Origin: Phoenix dactylifera
Lineage: Eukaryota; Streptophyta; Magnoliopsida; Arecales; Arecaceae
Assembly: GCF_009389715.1 (NCBI RefSeq)
Contig: NC_052399.1
Span: forward strand, 26,235,146-26,299,145
Direction of reading: 5' to 3'
Length of the DNA: 64,000 nucleotides
Part shown: positions 13,070 through 25,600 of the stretch, piece after piece
Layout: each line of letters begins with the position of its first letter
Position numbering within the stretch: position 1 is the stretch's first letter
The notes under the pieces: model-generated
What the model was told of the DNA's origin: nothing
Seen by the model: only the letters and a program-made list of their open reading frames with translations
The model's database searches: none
Made by a program: the position numbers and the translations under genes

Positions 13070-13270
13070 CAGCTGAGGGTCACCGGAGAACGACGAAGGA
13101 CGACAAACGGCGGCCGCCGCCGGCGTCGGGAGAAGCGCCGGCGGTCGAGGAAAACGGCACCGCCCTCCAAGGAGATGAAAGTCGGTGGAAAAAACACCGG
13201 AAACGACGGGAGGGAGAGAGGAATAGGGAGAGGAGTGCGGCGGTCACCCGTGAAGAAATATATATACTAT
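13070..13270 (-). promoter_or_regulatory. Probable TBL core promoter and first non-coding exon
   Basis: On the minus strand, TATATATAT at about 13266-13257 is followed some 30 bases later by a CT-rich, then GC-rich, leader (CCGCCGCACTCCTCTCCC...). This ends in the donor CAGCTG|GTGAGC at 13070/13069. This is the usual look of a plant core promoter plus 5' UTR exon. Assigning it to the TBL gene is an inference from strand and position. Confidence 0.5.
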
Positions 13271-14403
13271 ACGTAGAAACGCATAATAATTTCTCTGCAT
13301 ATAACGTATCCACCATTCGTACTACCGCGTAGATTGATCAGAACCGTTCACATGTCCCCAAGTTAAACAACGACGAGAAATTTGTATGCAAATGTAATGG
13401 TCCTCGAGAGCGATACAAGACTTCACGCGGAGATGACGCGAGTATTCATCTAGCAGTACATGAGGGGGCCCACCCAATATGGTTCTGGCGAGAGATGAAT
13501 GGATTGATTTCCTGTGTGGTGTGCGGAGTCTGATACTTGATTCGCCTAGTGGGGTTAACACGGCCATCGTGCACGTTAGGTGAACTGGGTTGGATAGAAA
13601 AGGAGAAGATCTAATAAAACTCGGAACGCCAACAATGTGAAGCCTTCAATGCTGGCCGAATCTATCTCGGCCATCTGGGGATCTTTGAACTTTGCTGTTG
13701 TGTAATATGTTTGGTGTGAACCATTGGCTTCCATCACCAAAAAAAAGAAAAAGAGAACTTGTGACCGTCGGCTACTTCGAGCAACCAATCGCACCGGCAC
13801 AACCTCTCATTTGGGGTTGCAGCTGGATCTGGTTTGGGCCCGTGCAAGGTTAAAATGTTTTTGTTAAGCAATATTTTAAATGCAATGTTGTCTATCAAAT
13901 TGGAAAAGGTAATGGATCAGCAATTAAACTAACAGGTGAACCTAAATTACAACATGGTATCTGATGCCCAGAAGCCATGATCTGATGATCAGTTTGAGAA
14001 TAAAAATTTTGCTGAAATTGGCATCCTACTAAACCACATGTCGGCTCATAATAGTCGAATTAAAATTAGGCCACATCAGCATCATGATATAATAAATATA
14101 TTAATTAATAATTATAATCTATATATATAGTTAAATAATTTAGTAATACTTATATAATAAAATTAAAAAAATTTGACGACCAAATAGAATAATAATATAT
14201 AAAATTATTGAATAATATATATTTTAACTATTAAATGACAGGACTTGTGAATAAAAGTCCTTACAGTATCATGAATTTATAATCAACTTCCACTAATGCG
14301 GAAACAACTTTCAACGTATAAAATAATAATGTTTGACATGACTTTTATTTTTTATTTTTATAAACAAAATTATAAATACGGGAAGAAAAGTATTTGCTTG
14401 GTG
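13271..14403. other. Intergenic DNA, no gene seen
   Basis: This should include the distal TBL promoter. 13860-14400 is strongly AT-rich. No exon or recognisable element is supported. Confidence 0.5.
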
Positions 14404-14730
14404 CTATTATTTTTTTTATTTTTAAAAATTACTTTTATTATTTTTAAAAAATAAAAGTAAGAAGTTTTTATTATTTTTAGTAGTTTTAAAAATAAGAAAC
14501 TCATGCATTTACCATTGCTGCTAACTCTACCTCCATTATCGTCATAACCTCCGCCGTTATCATTGTTGTTGTTATCATTACTGCTATTATTTTTTTATTT
14601 TTAAAAATTACTTTCATTATTTTTAGAAAAATAAAAGTAAGAAGTTTGTATTATTTTTATTAATTTTAAAAATAAAAAGCTCTTGCATTTACCGTTGCCA
14701 CTAACTCTGCCTCCATTACGGTCACTAGCG
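14404..14730. repeat. 180 bp tandem duplication
   Basis: CTATTATTTTTTTATTTTT...AAATAAAAGTAAGAAGTTT, ending in a GCTAACTCTACCTCCATTA-type segment, begins at 14404 and again at 14584 with scattered substitutions. The period is about 180 bp. Non-coding. Confidence 0.8.
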
Positions 14731-14992
14731 CCATCACTACCACTCTCACCACTACTATTACCACTATTGTTATTATCTCAAGCACATAGCCAGTATCTCA
14801 ACCACCAACATAGCTGCCATTATTTCTGTCATCGCTACTTCCATCGTACCGCCATCACTATCATTAGTGTCCTTATAACTACTACTATTGTTGTCACCAC
14901 TATCATCATCATCATCGCCACCACCATCATCGCTACCACTACTATACTACTGTATCATTGTCCCCACCATCTCCATCACCATCAACTTGTTT
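14690..14992. repeat. Degenerate CAC/CAT/ACT triplet tract
   Basis: A long run of imperfect CAC, CAT, ACC and ACT triplets. It creates an artificial open frame of 105 codons rich in Leu, Pro, His and Ile. It is low-complexity sequence, not a gene. Confidence 0.7.
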
Positions 14993-16263
14993 GTTTTTAA
15001 AAAAAAAAAGTTGGCTGCACCAAACATGTTTATACTTTTGGAAAATAAATATAAAATTTTTATTTTCTACTTCTGAAATAAGAAAGGAAAGAAAGTCATG
15101 CCTACTGTGCTGCTATTTTTTTTTTTTGCATCAACCCAATAATAGAGAGCAACAATTCTAATAAAAGAGGAATTTAACCAGACAGTCTTCTAAAGAAAAA
15201 ACAGATTTATCTATCAAAAATTCAAAACCAGTGTTTCCTAGAAAATCCAGAATTCGAAAAACTACGGCAAACACAGATTTCAGGAAGAAATATGTGAAAC
15301 ATGGAAAACAACCCAGCTAAGATGTTCGCATAAAGATCTAAAGAAATCTTAAGAGCATCCTCCTGTCCTTTGATGTCCATGATGCATTGGTGTCCTCATC
15401 ACACTCTGTAAAGAATAAGATACTCAAAGGACGAGGAGGGAAATCAGTTTCTTCGCTGAGAGAGCACGGTGCAAGAGGGGGGAGCACCTGGAGGTCGTTG
15501 GTCGATGCTCCAAGTTTGTGGGTGGAAACATGGAATTTCTAGAGGCTGGAGAGAGAAGACTGGGTGGATAAAGGATACGTTTGTGCTGTTCAAGCAAGGA
15601 GAAATTTGTGGCTGCTAGGATTCGAACCAGGTCTCAGGGAAGACAGATACTAGAGACAAAAGGCCGGTATCATGAGTCCGCCGGTCTGCCGGAGTTAGCG
15701 GATGAAATTGCCCATCGATGGAGAAGAATAGGAAGAGATGGCAAGGAATTGGATTAATCTACATAAACAGCCTAAAGCCAATATTAGGGTCGCAAATGGG
15801 TTGGCTCTATTCATGACTGACCTAAGTTCCGACCCAATTAGTCTGTTGCATATTTTGAAAAAAAAAATCTACATAAAAATGTGCAGAAATGTGATACTAT
15901 AGATTACCTCGCTATATATAGAAACGTAATAGCATTGATGGCCTCGCAATGGGAAGGAATGTAGCACTATAATTTGCCAGAGCTGGAGCATGGCCATAGC
16001 TAGTGCGAACCATGAGGTAATTAGAAATTTTAATTGTGCAATTCTAAAAAAACCACTAGCACATGCCTTGCTACTTGGATGCTAGTAAAAATACTAATAA
16101 ATTGCTATTAATGGCATATAATTAATATATTACGTCTAGTGGTTGGTAGATCCAAATTTTGAATACTAATTAATTTTGGAATATACATATCATGACTACT
16201 ATGTTTTCCTCAATATTATTTTAATAGTATGCTCATCGTTATGTATCATTCAATTGCTAGTAT
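14993..16263. other. Intergenic DNA, no gene seen
   Basis: No coding exon is supported. 15420-15760 is less AT-rich and contains, on the minus strand, CCTGAGACCTGGTTCGAATC, a tRNA box B-like motif (15610-15645) that may mark a degraded SINE. Confidence 0.4.
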
Positions 16264-18290
16264 GTCACACCCCGAACACATCACTTGGGTCGGCTACGTG
16301 ACACGGCCATATGAATCGTAGAGCGATGCCTTAGAGATCATACAAGGCATAAGATAAATAAATATCCAATAGCTCTATAGCTAATAGCCAAATAATCCAA
16401 CTAACTAAATCCACCATATTCAAATAATCGATCTGGTTCAATTAAAAGATATTCGACTGTTTGTTAGGCAGCAAAAAATAAACTAACTAAAGACTGCCAT
16501 CACTTAAACTCCATGCCTGACCCATCCAAGATTAAGCATTCTGCAATTTTAGAAGAAAAAGAAAAGAAGTAGTGTGAGCTTTATAGCCTAGTAAGAATTT
16601 CCACACACCCACACCTTTATAATAATAACAATCAATAAGAGATTATCAAATAATTATTACTTATATAAATTTCTTGCCACAAAATACCATAACCATAAAA
16701 CGTGCATAGCAAACACACATCTTTTAGTACAATAAATCGCATCAAATAAATATCTCAAATTAGCATCTATTGAATCTAATGGTATATAGGTTCTCAGCTT
16801 TGGACTACCACAACTACGTTTCTAGCCCGTGGCGGGACATCAACAGTACCATATTTCGGTCTAGGGCGGGCATCAACAATGTTGCTCGTCTAGAATATAA
16901 CAACTCACAATTCAATTACATGCTCATTATGTAAATATAACTCCAGATCATACACTTTAACAAAATTTGATGTACACATGCATCGAAGTCCAAAATATAT
17001 GATACATAAGTCTATAAAAATCGACATATACTTAACAGATAAAGATATAATACACAACCATCATATACCATACCATACAAAGAAAAATCACAAATGCACA
17101 AAATAGTTTATATATAGGTGATTAATGTCTTGAAATTCTTAGACTTAAGTACAGCGAATACCGATCCACTCCTTAACCTACGAACTCGGGGCTAAAGTAT
17201 TTTTCTCAACACCTTCTTGCCTCGATGATTGCTCACCTACAGGGTCAGATCTCATCATTAGAATAATCATAACCGTCCATAGATTATGGTAGATGATCAT
17301 AATAAGGTTAGCCCAAATCTTCTTCTAAATTTGCATAACACCAACCTAGAACCCTCCTAGGGCCACATAACGCAGATCTAGAAGACCAGGTATGCCTCCT
17401 AAAGTCAAAGGTTATATAGGCCCATCAAGACGTCTAGACTTCCATAGGTCCGTAGGATTTCTAGATAAAGGAAGAATGGTGAAAAAGAGTGAAAGAGAGA
17501 AGAGGAGAGAGAAAAGGGAAGAGAGAAGAGGAGAAGGAGAGAGTTCGTTTTGAGAACCTAAAACTCCGACGAGCTCTCGATTGAAATCTCCGGTGAGCAC
17601 TATAAACCAAGACCATTGGATGCCTATAGGAGAAAGAGAAAGAAACCCGTGGTGGTTAAACGGTGGCGACCAACAAAACCTGTCAGTAGGGAAATAAAAG
17701 GGAGTTTGGGGATCTTTAAATAGCCACTGAAGGTTAGGCTTTCTAGCTCTCATAAAAAATCGGGATGGAGGAAGAGTCCGTCTCCTACTCCAAGTCAAAC
17801 ATGCTTCTATCCTTTTTTCATCTCCTATTCTACATCGAATAAGGCTATATCATTTTTTTTTCCATCTTCTACTCCAACTTTTATATATGGGCTAGTCAAG
17901 TGGACTTGATCCAATTTCTTATTACCTAGGCTGGGTGTTACATTATATTTGTATGCAGTGAACACTCTTACTAAGCTATTTAGCTCATGCAAGTATTTTA
18001 ACTCTCTTTTTAGATCCACGGGACATTTAGCACTCGACTGAAATTGGGGTTCACTAGAGAGAGTTGGAAGGAAATAAATATTTCTCGTACTACTAGATGT
18101 TCAAAAATTGTATTGGTGTTGTTCTCATTATTTAACTATATTGGAGCTAATTATTGTATTCTAGAAATAGTGAGTTATTTATAATAATTTTTATTCATCC
18201 AGTAGGCCTCGCATGTTTTCTAGAATTATACTCTATGAAATATGTGGTCATGTCACGCATCAATTCAGGTGGCAGGTCTATGGTGTGACA
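16264..18290. mobile_element. Possible solo LTR of a retrotransposon
   Basis: The block begins TGTCACACCCCGAACACATC at 16264 and ends GGTGTGACA at 18290. TGTCACACC and GGTGTGACA are exact inverted repeats with the TG...CA ends of an LTR, and plant gypsy LTRs often begin TGTCACACCCC. A length of 2.0 kb is acceptable for a large LTR. The open frame at 17412-17798 lies within it and is not a gene. I could not find a clear 5 bp target duplication, nor any internal coding part, so solo-LTR status is an inference. Confidence 0.45.
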
Positions 18291-19330
18291 CTGTAAATGG
18301 TTATTCTTGGGTGTAAGTAATCAATATTGCTGCATCTGAAGTATCTCCATCAATTTCCATCAGGTCAGCCTCTCTCATTTTCAAGAGAAAAAGGAAGAAG
18401 AAATTGTTCTCACCAGTAGTCTTGGATGTAGGGAAGTATTTTCCATGGTAAATACAGGTCACATATAGAAATTCAACTGTCCCTTTTGTCAATACATACA
18501 CTATAAACTCAACTCTCAGAGTGCTCAACTATACGAGGGACATGCTTTAACTTGCTTTCCTCCTCATAAATCTCTGTTTTTCATATCTTCAAGGAGGAGA
18601 ACAAACCTGCTGATTGGTAAGAGCTGATGATCGTGGTGTGCTTCTGAGGGAGGGTAACTGTGCCTTTTCTCCTTCGTCTGGGAGCCCTGTCTCCAAAGTA
18701 ATAAGGCTTTCAAGTGCGTGAGAACTGCCTGCCTGCTACCACAAAGAATTAGCAAAATAACAACCATATCATGAAGTTCATCCATTAGGAAGATGCCATC
18801 CAATCTTGAAGAGGGCATAATAACAAAATGTTCCAAGTACCACAATAATTGCAGAAGTTGTCCTTGAAATATTCCCGAGCAACCAAGCTACTCAGTCCAA
18901 TAGGTCCACTATGGGTGAATAATTCATGATTCATGAACAAGATTATAGACTATGGATCATTATCGATAGTTGCAATGCCTAGTTATCCATGGAAAAGAGA
19001 TTCACTACCGGTGATTATTCATGATTTATCAAGAAGATTATGGATTACAGATTATAACGTTATATATCGCTGACATGCGCATTGTCATTGCTGCACCAGT
19101 ATTCTAGCCTGTTAAAATTTGAATGAACCAATAATTGATCTATCAAAAACATGACATACCTTTGTTTATGTACTTATTTATTCCCCAGATTCTTGATGAT
19201 CTTTTGGAAAATTTTCTGCACTCTCTGAATTTCGAACGTTTTTTCCCCAAGCTGAGTAATTCTTAAACTTTCAGGTAAGCATATGCTGAAACCAACAGAT
19301 GTCCTGTTCGCTGTGATTCCTTCAATGCAG
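18291..19330. other. Exon-like scraps downstream of RDR1, no gene modelled
   Basis: Several minus-strand segments look like exons but do not join into a gene. One, after a TTTCAG acceptor near 19287, reads through QLGEKTFEIQRVQKIFQKI to a stop near 19170. Another, of about 80 bp at 18610-18690, is flanked by AG and GT. A third ends DTSDAAILITYTQE before a stop near 18302. They may be remains of an eroded gene or chance. Part of the interval could also be 3' UTR of RDR1, whose stop ends at 19697. Confidence 0.3.
18908..19062. repeat. Imperfect 98 bp direct duplication
   Basis: CACTATGGGTGAATAATTCATGATT...AGATTATAGAC at 18908 recurs as CACTACCGGTGATTATTCATGATT...AGATTATGGAT at 19006. Non-coding. 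Confidence 0.6.
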
Positions 19331-19696
19331 AAAAGGGGATGTTAAAAGCAAAGAAATTCTTTCATACAAAGTGTTGTAAGAATAGAAAAGGAAGCTGCAA
19401 ATAAGAAAAGCGTCCATTCATTTCTCCAGGAAAGAGTAAAGATGAATGGTCTTAACCAACAGCCATATTTGCTGAAGAAGAAAATTCACAAATATATTTT
19501 TGGGAGCAAAAGCCAATTCATATATATGGTGCAACTAATATATACATATTTGTAATAGATTGAAATAGACCACCACAAAGCATGTCAAATATCACAAAAA
19601 TGAAACAGCTAACATTCAGTTGTTATTCAGTGCAACAGCGCTCTATGCAGAAAGCTTTCTTTCCAGCCGAAACCACGAAATCACGTTCATGATTTC

Positions 19697-22600
19697 TCAG
19701 CTCATTCGCAGGCTCCTCTTGACTTGATGATGTAGTGAGAATAACTCAGTTTCATACTTCCGCATGCTTATCTTCTTTTTCTTGATAAGTGTCAACTTGT
19801 CATAGACACACCATGGAAAGCTCAGGAAATGAGGCCTGTTCAAGCCTTCATTATAGCAACCCCAGTAGTCTGGGTGGTACGTCACATGATACCAAGCAGA
19901 TGCCTTAGCGTAGACATCATCTTCATCCTCACAATCGATGCGCTTCTCATCGAACCATGCTCTAGCTTCTTTCCTCAATGACCTAAGTGCCAATCCAATT
20001 GCCTCACCATCCTTGTACTTAGTGAAGGTCTTTGACATCTTCATTATACTCCCACTAAGGATCTCAGCCTCAGTTTTTATTCCATAATGTTCCAACAGGT
20101 TCCCCAACTTAAAATCATATTCCCCCTTGAACCAAAAAGCTTCATCAAGGTACTCCTTGAAGCCATCAACTTCCATGTCAGGGTCATACGATTTCATAGC
20201 CATCTCCTTTGTAAATGCCTTTATCTGGCCCAAATGGGATGTGTGGTCTTTGATTGCTCTGAAGAGCTTTCCTATTACTCCCTTCGACTCATAGGTAACT
20301 TTGTCAAGTTTTTCCATGAAGTCAGGATACTCTTTGACATGTAAATGAGTAGGGATTTCAGCAGGCACTCCTGTCTTTGGGAAGTCAACAGCAATAGAAA
20401 AGAGTCTTGCAAGCTCTATGCAGGACTCACTCTCAGCTTTGCGTGGCTCCTTATCCGCAAAGACTGTGTGGGCGTTTGCGATAATTCCGAGGCTGTCATT
20501 GACTATATAATCGGTGAAGTACTCCATCACTTCCTATATCACATCAGCATACACATTATTAGCAATAATGTATTCTATGATAACAAGTTTCAAAATATTT
20601 GCATAGGAATCAACTGTTTTTTCTCCCTAATTATGCATGGCCAGCAAAAATACTGGAGATGTCTCCATATTGATGCTACATATATGTCCAGAAAGATGAC
20701 CGTTGGAGAACAAGAAAAAGCAATACTGTAGATGCTGAATCCCTCTTCCACTGGGAGAAGATTCCATTTTCTGGTGTTGAGGTATTTTCCCAAGTGATCA
20801 ACATGGTAGTTCTGGACTGGTAGTGCTCCCAGCCTCCCACCATTGTTCTCAAAAAATAAAGAAAAAACAAAGACTAGAAAAGGCAGGTAAATTGCCCCGG
20901 ATGTTGACTAATTTAACTTTAACTGACATAAAGCATTTCATATTAACATGATATGGAATTTCACCTTGTTTACATCTTGAAAATAAATGTTAAAGAGGCA
21001 AGAAGTGCTTTATCATCACGAGATAAGAAAGACATATAGTCAGAAGATTGGTGAATAATCAAATAGCTGATGCAACAGAAATAATATGTACCATTTAGGT
21101 TCACCGTTTTAATATATAAAGTAAATGCATATATCTGCCAACACTATTCATTTGATGACAAGAAATAAAGGCAAAAGGGAAAGTCCCTTGGATTAATCTG
21201 AGATTATCTTTTTTTTCTTGTAAGCTTCCAAGCAAGATGGAATATGGAACTGCTTCATGGGGTACTTAGTGCATGCAGGCAACATCAGTCGATCTTTCCT
21301 TTTTTCCTCTTTGTTGAAGAGTGCCTAAGTATGTTAATCTACATTAGAAGTCCAAAAATCAGGCGGTACTGCAATTAACAGCATTTGATGGTTTATACAA
21401 GAAGCTACCTAGAATAAGGACTCCACTACATTGAAAGGAAAGAGGTGAGCAGGAAAGTATTAGAAGTATTCCCAAGGAAGGGAAACAAATATTAGAAGTA
21501 TTCCATACAATTAAGCTGGGAAAAACCACAATCTTGGATTAGTTATTTGGTAGTTCAGCTATTTCCATATATATTGAATACATGCTCTTTTTATTCCCCT
21601 GCATAAACAGTTTTAGATATAATTCAAGAGACACTAAGAAAACAAAAGATCAAATGATAAAATGGAGAACTATTAGAAAGTTGCAATACTTTTTTGGTAC
21701 AAAGAAAGTTGAATATTTGCAAGAATGTTTACGACTAGAAAGTATTACCTCAATTGTCACATCATGATCTAAGATCTCACTTGGTGCTGAAGTGTAATCC
21801 ATAGGTGTGACTTCACGAGGAGGAATGAGATCAGCATCCCAACTCACAAAGTATATATCCCCATCCAAGTCACTCCCTGAACACTCATTTGGGTGGGGCC
21901 TGAAAATAACAGCAAACAAAATCAAGAAATGCTATGATTATTTGTACTCAGAAAAACCTTTTGCATGTGCCAGTTAATCAGAAGGATCCAAATAGCATGC
22001 ATTAAGTATATATTGTGCATATAAACTATCAACTGTGAAATCTGAAAGTTCTATAAGAGGGCAGCCCCATGCATGAAGCTCCCACCATTGTGGGGTCTAG
22101 GGTACACAATCTTCCCCCCATGAGAGGCGAGGCTGATTCCGTGCTTCTAACTTCTAACCGGTGACACCCAGGTCACAAATCTGTAAGTTCTATGAGATAT
22201 TAAATTAGCAAGAGTTGCAAAAGAAGAAAATGGAAGCATGTACATGCATAACAGAATATCTAAATAATCAATAAATGAAAACCCTCAATCTGGGAAGATA
22301 AATTTTGTCAACATCATCTAATATGAAAATCTAAGTAACCTATACTTTTAGTGATAATGCACTGTTGATGAAAGTAGCTTTAAGATCAAAGTCATGTAAA
22401 GATCCCCTTATGTATCTTCGAGACCGTCCTTTGGCACTAGTTGTTTAATAATAAATCAAAACCTGCAAGGTTCATATTATCAACAGGAAACTATTAATTA
22501 TATGAAACTAAAGATTTCAACGTAGAAGACTTAATAATAAGGATGAGGCTAGAACTCTATAATGTGACTGGCTGCATGCTCTGAAATATTTGGATCAAAT

Positions 22601-25600
22601 AAATGAATACGAATTACAAATAAATGAAGAAAGAAGAAAATAATACACAAATAGTTTATTATCCAGACTATAGTAGGGAGCAGCTGATAACAATGATATT
22701 ACACATGGGTCACCCCAAATGGGTTATAACTTTACACATACATATAAATACAGATAATTATTCAAACCATGAAACAAGATCAGCATGAGCCTATTAGAAG
22801 AAATATGATTAAATCATAACCAATACGCTAGTAATTAATCAAAAGCAACATTCAAGGATCCTCATGTTCTTAACTGCTTCAAGTCCACTTCTCAGAAATG
22901 TCAATGTGGTACAAAATACACAGCAAATGCACATTTTAGAGCTGTAAATTGTACATGATTATATTGTATAAATTATATGCAATTATATCAATGGATTTCT
23001 GAAAACCAGGATGTCGAGTATTATAAGGACATGTGCAAGGAGTATTGCCAAATTGCTTTTGTTTGCGAGTTTTTATGTATCTATTTATGTATATACATGT
23101 CTCCATACACATGCAAGAATATATGTATTTATGAGGCTATGTTCCTTACTAATATATTTACTTCCGTATTGTAATTATCCAACACTAGTTCGTCAAATTT
23201 CCTGTAACTAGATAAAGCACTAATTGTTTCAAGCACTTCATGATAGAAATCAAGACTTACTGAAAGATAGAGAGATTCACACATTGGAGGAGGCCACCAC
23301 ACCAACCCCTGAAAAATCATACTTCGCACTAGAAAAGGATTCACCAGCATTACATAAATAAATAACCTGACATTACACCAGAGAAAACTCACAAAAAGAC
23401 TTAAAGATTGGGCAAATAGAATCATATCGTCATCCCTTTAAATCACTTTGAAACAAGCTATCCATAGTTTAACTCTGACACAACTTTGTCATGTATCAAA
23501 CCGTATACTTTGAAGTCTATGCCAATTCTAAGACTACTTGGAACTCAGGTTCCTAGAACTACAAATGTTCATATTTCCTAATTGGTGCACCCTCACTATA
23601 TGCTTGTTCCACTGATTTTCTGTGCCATTATGCTTTTGTTTGGTATGGCACTCTTCTAGCGAAGTGGCAATATCTTCTCCAGCTAGAGTCTAGTATTACT
23701 AATGTCTTCAAGGTCATTTTGTCCACCCTACCTGTTGCACACAGGTGAGTGAGACCATGCTATTATAAAGCCATTTGCTTCCGGCTCCACTTCAATTTCA
23801 TTGAGCCTCTCCAATTTGTTAGTTTCACTAGATATGTCTTCATCTCTCTCTTTTGCATGACAGCTTCAAGACAACAAAGCAAGTCTAAAATTGTTATCTA
23901 CCTACCATTAATTTCGAGGAAATTTAACTGCCAGCAATTTTGACCAGGTTCTTATTTTTGACTTTTCATTTCCATTATAATTGAGGCGTTTTTTGTTAAT
24001 ATTTTTGGTTTCTAATCTCCAAGCATTCCTCCATTGCATTTAACATTTTATTTTATCCTCCTTTCATCAACCAGCGCTACTTCATATTCTAGTAACATAA
24101 CCCACTATACATCTCTTTGAATTCTAACTGTAAGTTTGTCGATGGGTAGTGCAAGAATTTGAATAAATATCTTCCGTGAATAAAATCTTGCAGCATTTTC
24201 ATCCTGGTTGCCACAAGTTCCAACTAGCAAAAACATTTATTATTACACACATAATATACGTGAATGATTCCCCTTTTTTTTTATGCTATCATTATCACCG
24301 ACAGTATAACTTACCATCAAGTATGGTTGGTTTCTTTGAGTGCAATATAGTTGTAATGCTTTCTTTCCTCAATACATCGATTAGGAAATTGTGAAAGGAT
24401 CATTTTTGGTGCATAAAAAGAAGATTTAGAATAAAAAACTAGTAAAGATATGTAATCTCATCACAACAAATCTGTACGTATTATTGATACTATCATACAC
24501 TCATGTGCAGTTCAAGGTAGAAAACTTTAGCACAAACCAGCAGAGGAAAAGTTTGAAGCAAATTAGATATAGAAGAGGGTTTTCTGGATTAGACTAGCTA
24601 ATAGATTGAAAGCAAACTCCAAATGCAAATTCTAAGCATAGTGTACCTTTTCCCCTTCTGTGGAAAAACAACACAGTCAACCATATGGTGCAGATCTGGA
24701 ACATCAACAGCAGATAAAACACGGATGTCACCAGGGTGGAGGCAGGGGTTTTTAGCAACGACGACTTTCCCCTTCAGCACAGCAGTATGATGGTCTGATT
24801 CACTTCCACCATACACAAAGAGACCATTATTGTGGAACTGCATTCTTCCAGTACAAGAAACTTGAACAAATACCTCCCCATATTCCAAGATTTTAGTTTC
24901 ATCCAAGCACCCCATCATTGCTCTTCCTTTTGGAATAAATATTCTTGACTTCGTTTTCAGTTCCAACAACCTTGATGCCCTAAACGTTTGGAGCACCATT
25001 GAAAGGAAAGGTTCAGAGTCAGGCTTATAACCACACAATAGCAATTCTTTAAGAACACTGGTTGTTTCTCCTGAGGGCATAAGCTCGATTGCTTCCTGTG
25101 CCCTTACTGGATCAGTTAAAATCTTATCCAATTGATTTACAGCTTCTTCTTGCTTCATTTCAAAAATCCAATCCCTAACTCCCAATGTTGAAAGAAGAGT
25201 GATCAACTGACGGTTGAGGAAACATGGCTGATGCTTGCTGTATGCAAGGACATCCAGTTTCGTGTTATCTGATTTATATTTGCGCATGCTTTCTCGCAAG
25301 GATAGCTTCTTCGATGAGGTTGGATCAACAGCAACAACACCTTTATAACCACCATATCTAATTTGGAAGGCTGATGGAGTTGAACTTTTTAAGCCACACT
25401 TTATGGCCACTCTCTTTGCAAATTCAGCAGATATTTTCCCAATACCATCAGAGAAAACATATTTTCCATATCTTACATCAGGAATATCATCAACGTCATG
25501 CTTGTCAACAGTTAAAGTTTCAGTAGAAGAACTAAAAGACTGACCAAGCCTAGCAGCATATTTAGCCACATTTCTTATCTCATGGAAATCGCCCATCCAC

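Noticed and set aside
14683..15000. 105-codon plus-strand frame of Leu, Pro, His and Ile
   Set aside because: It is a translation of a degenerate CAC/CAT triplet tract.
17412..17798. 128-codon minus-strand open frame
   Set aside because: It lies inside the LTR-like block, is rich in Ser, Leu, Pro and Phe from CT-rich sequence, and has no recognisable domain.
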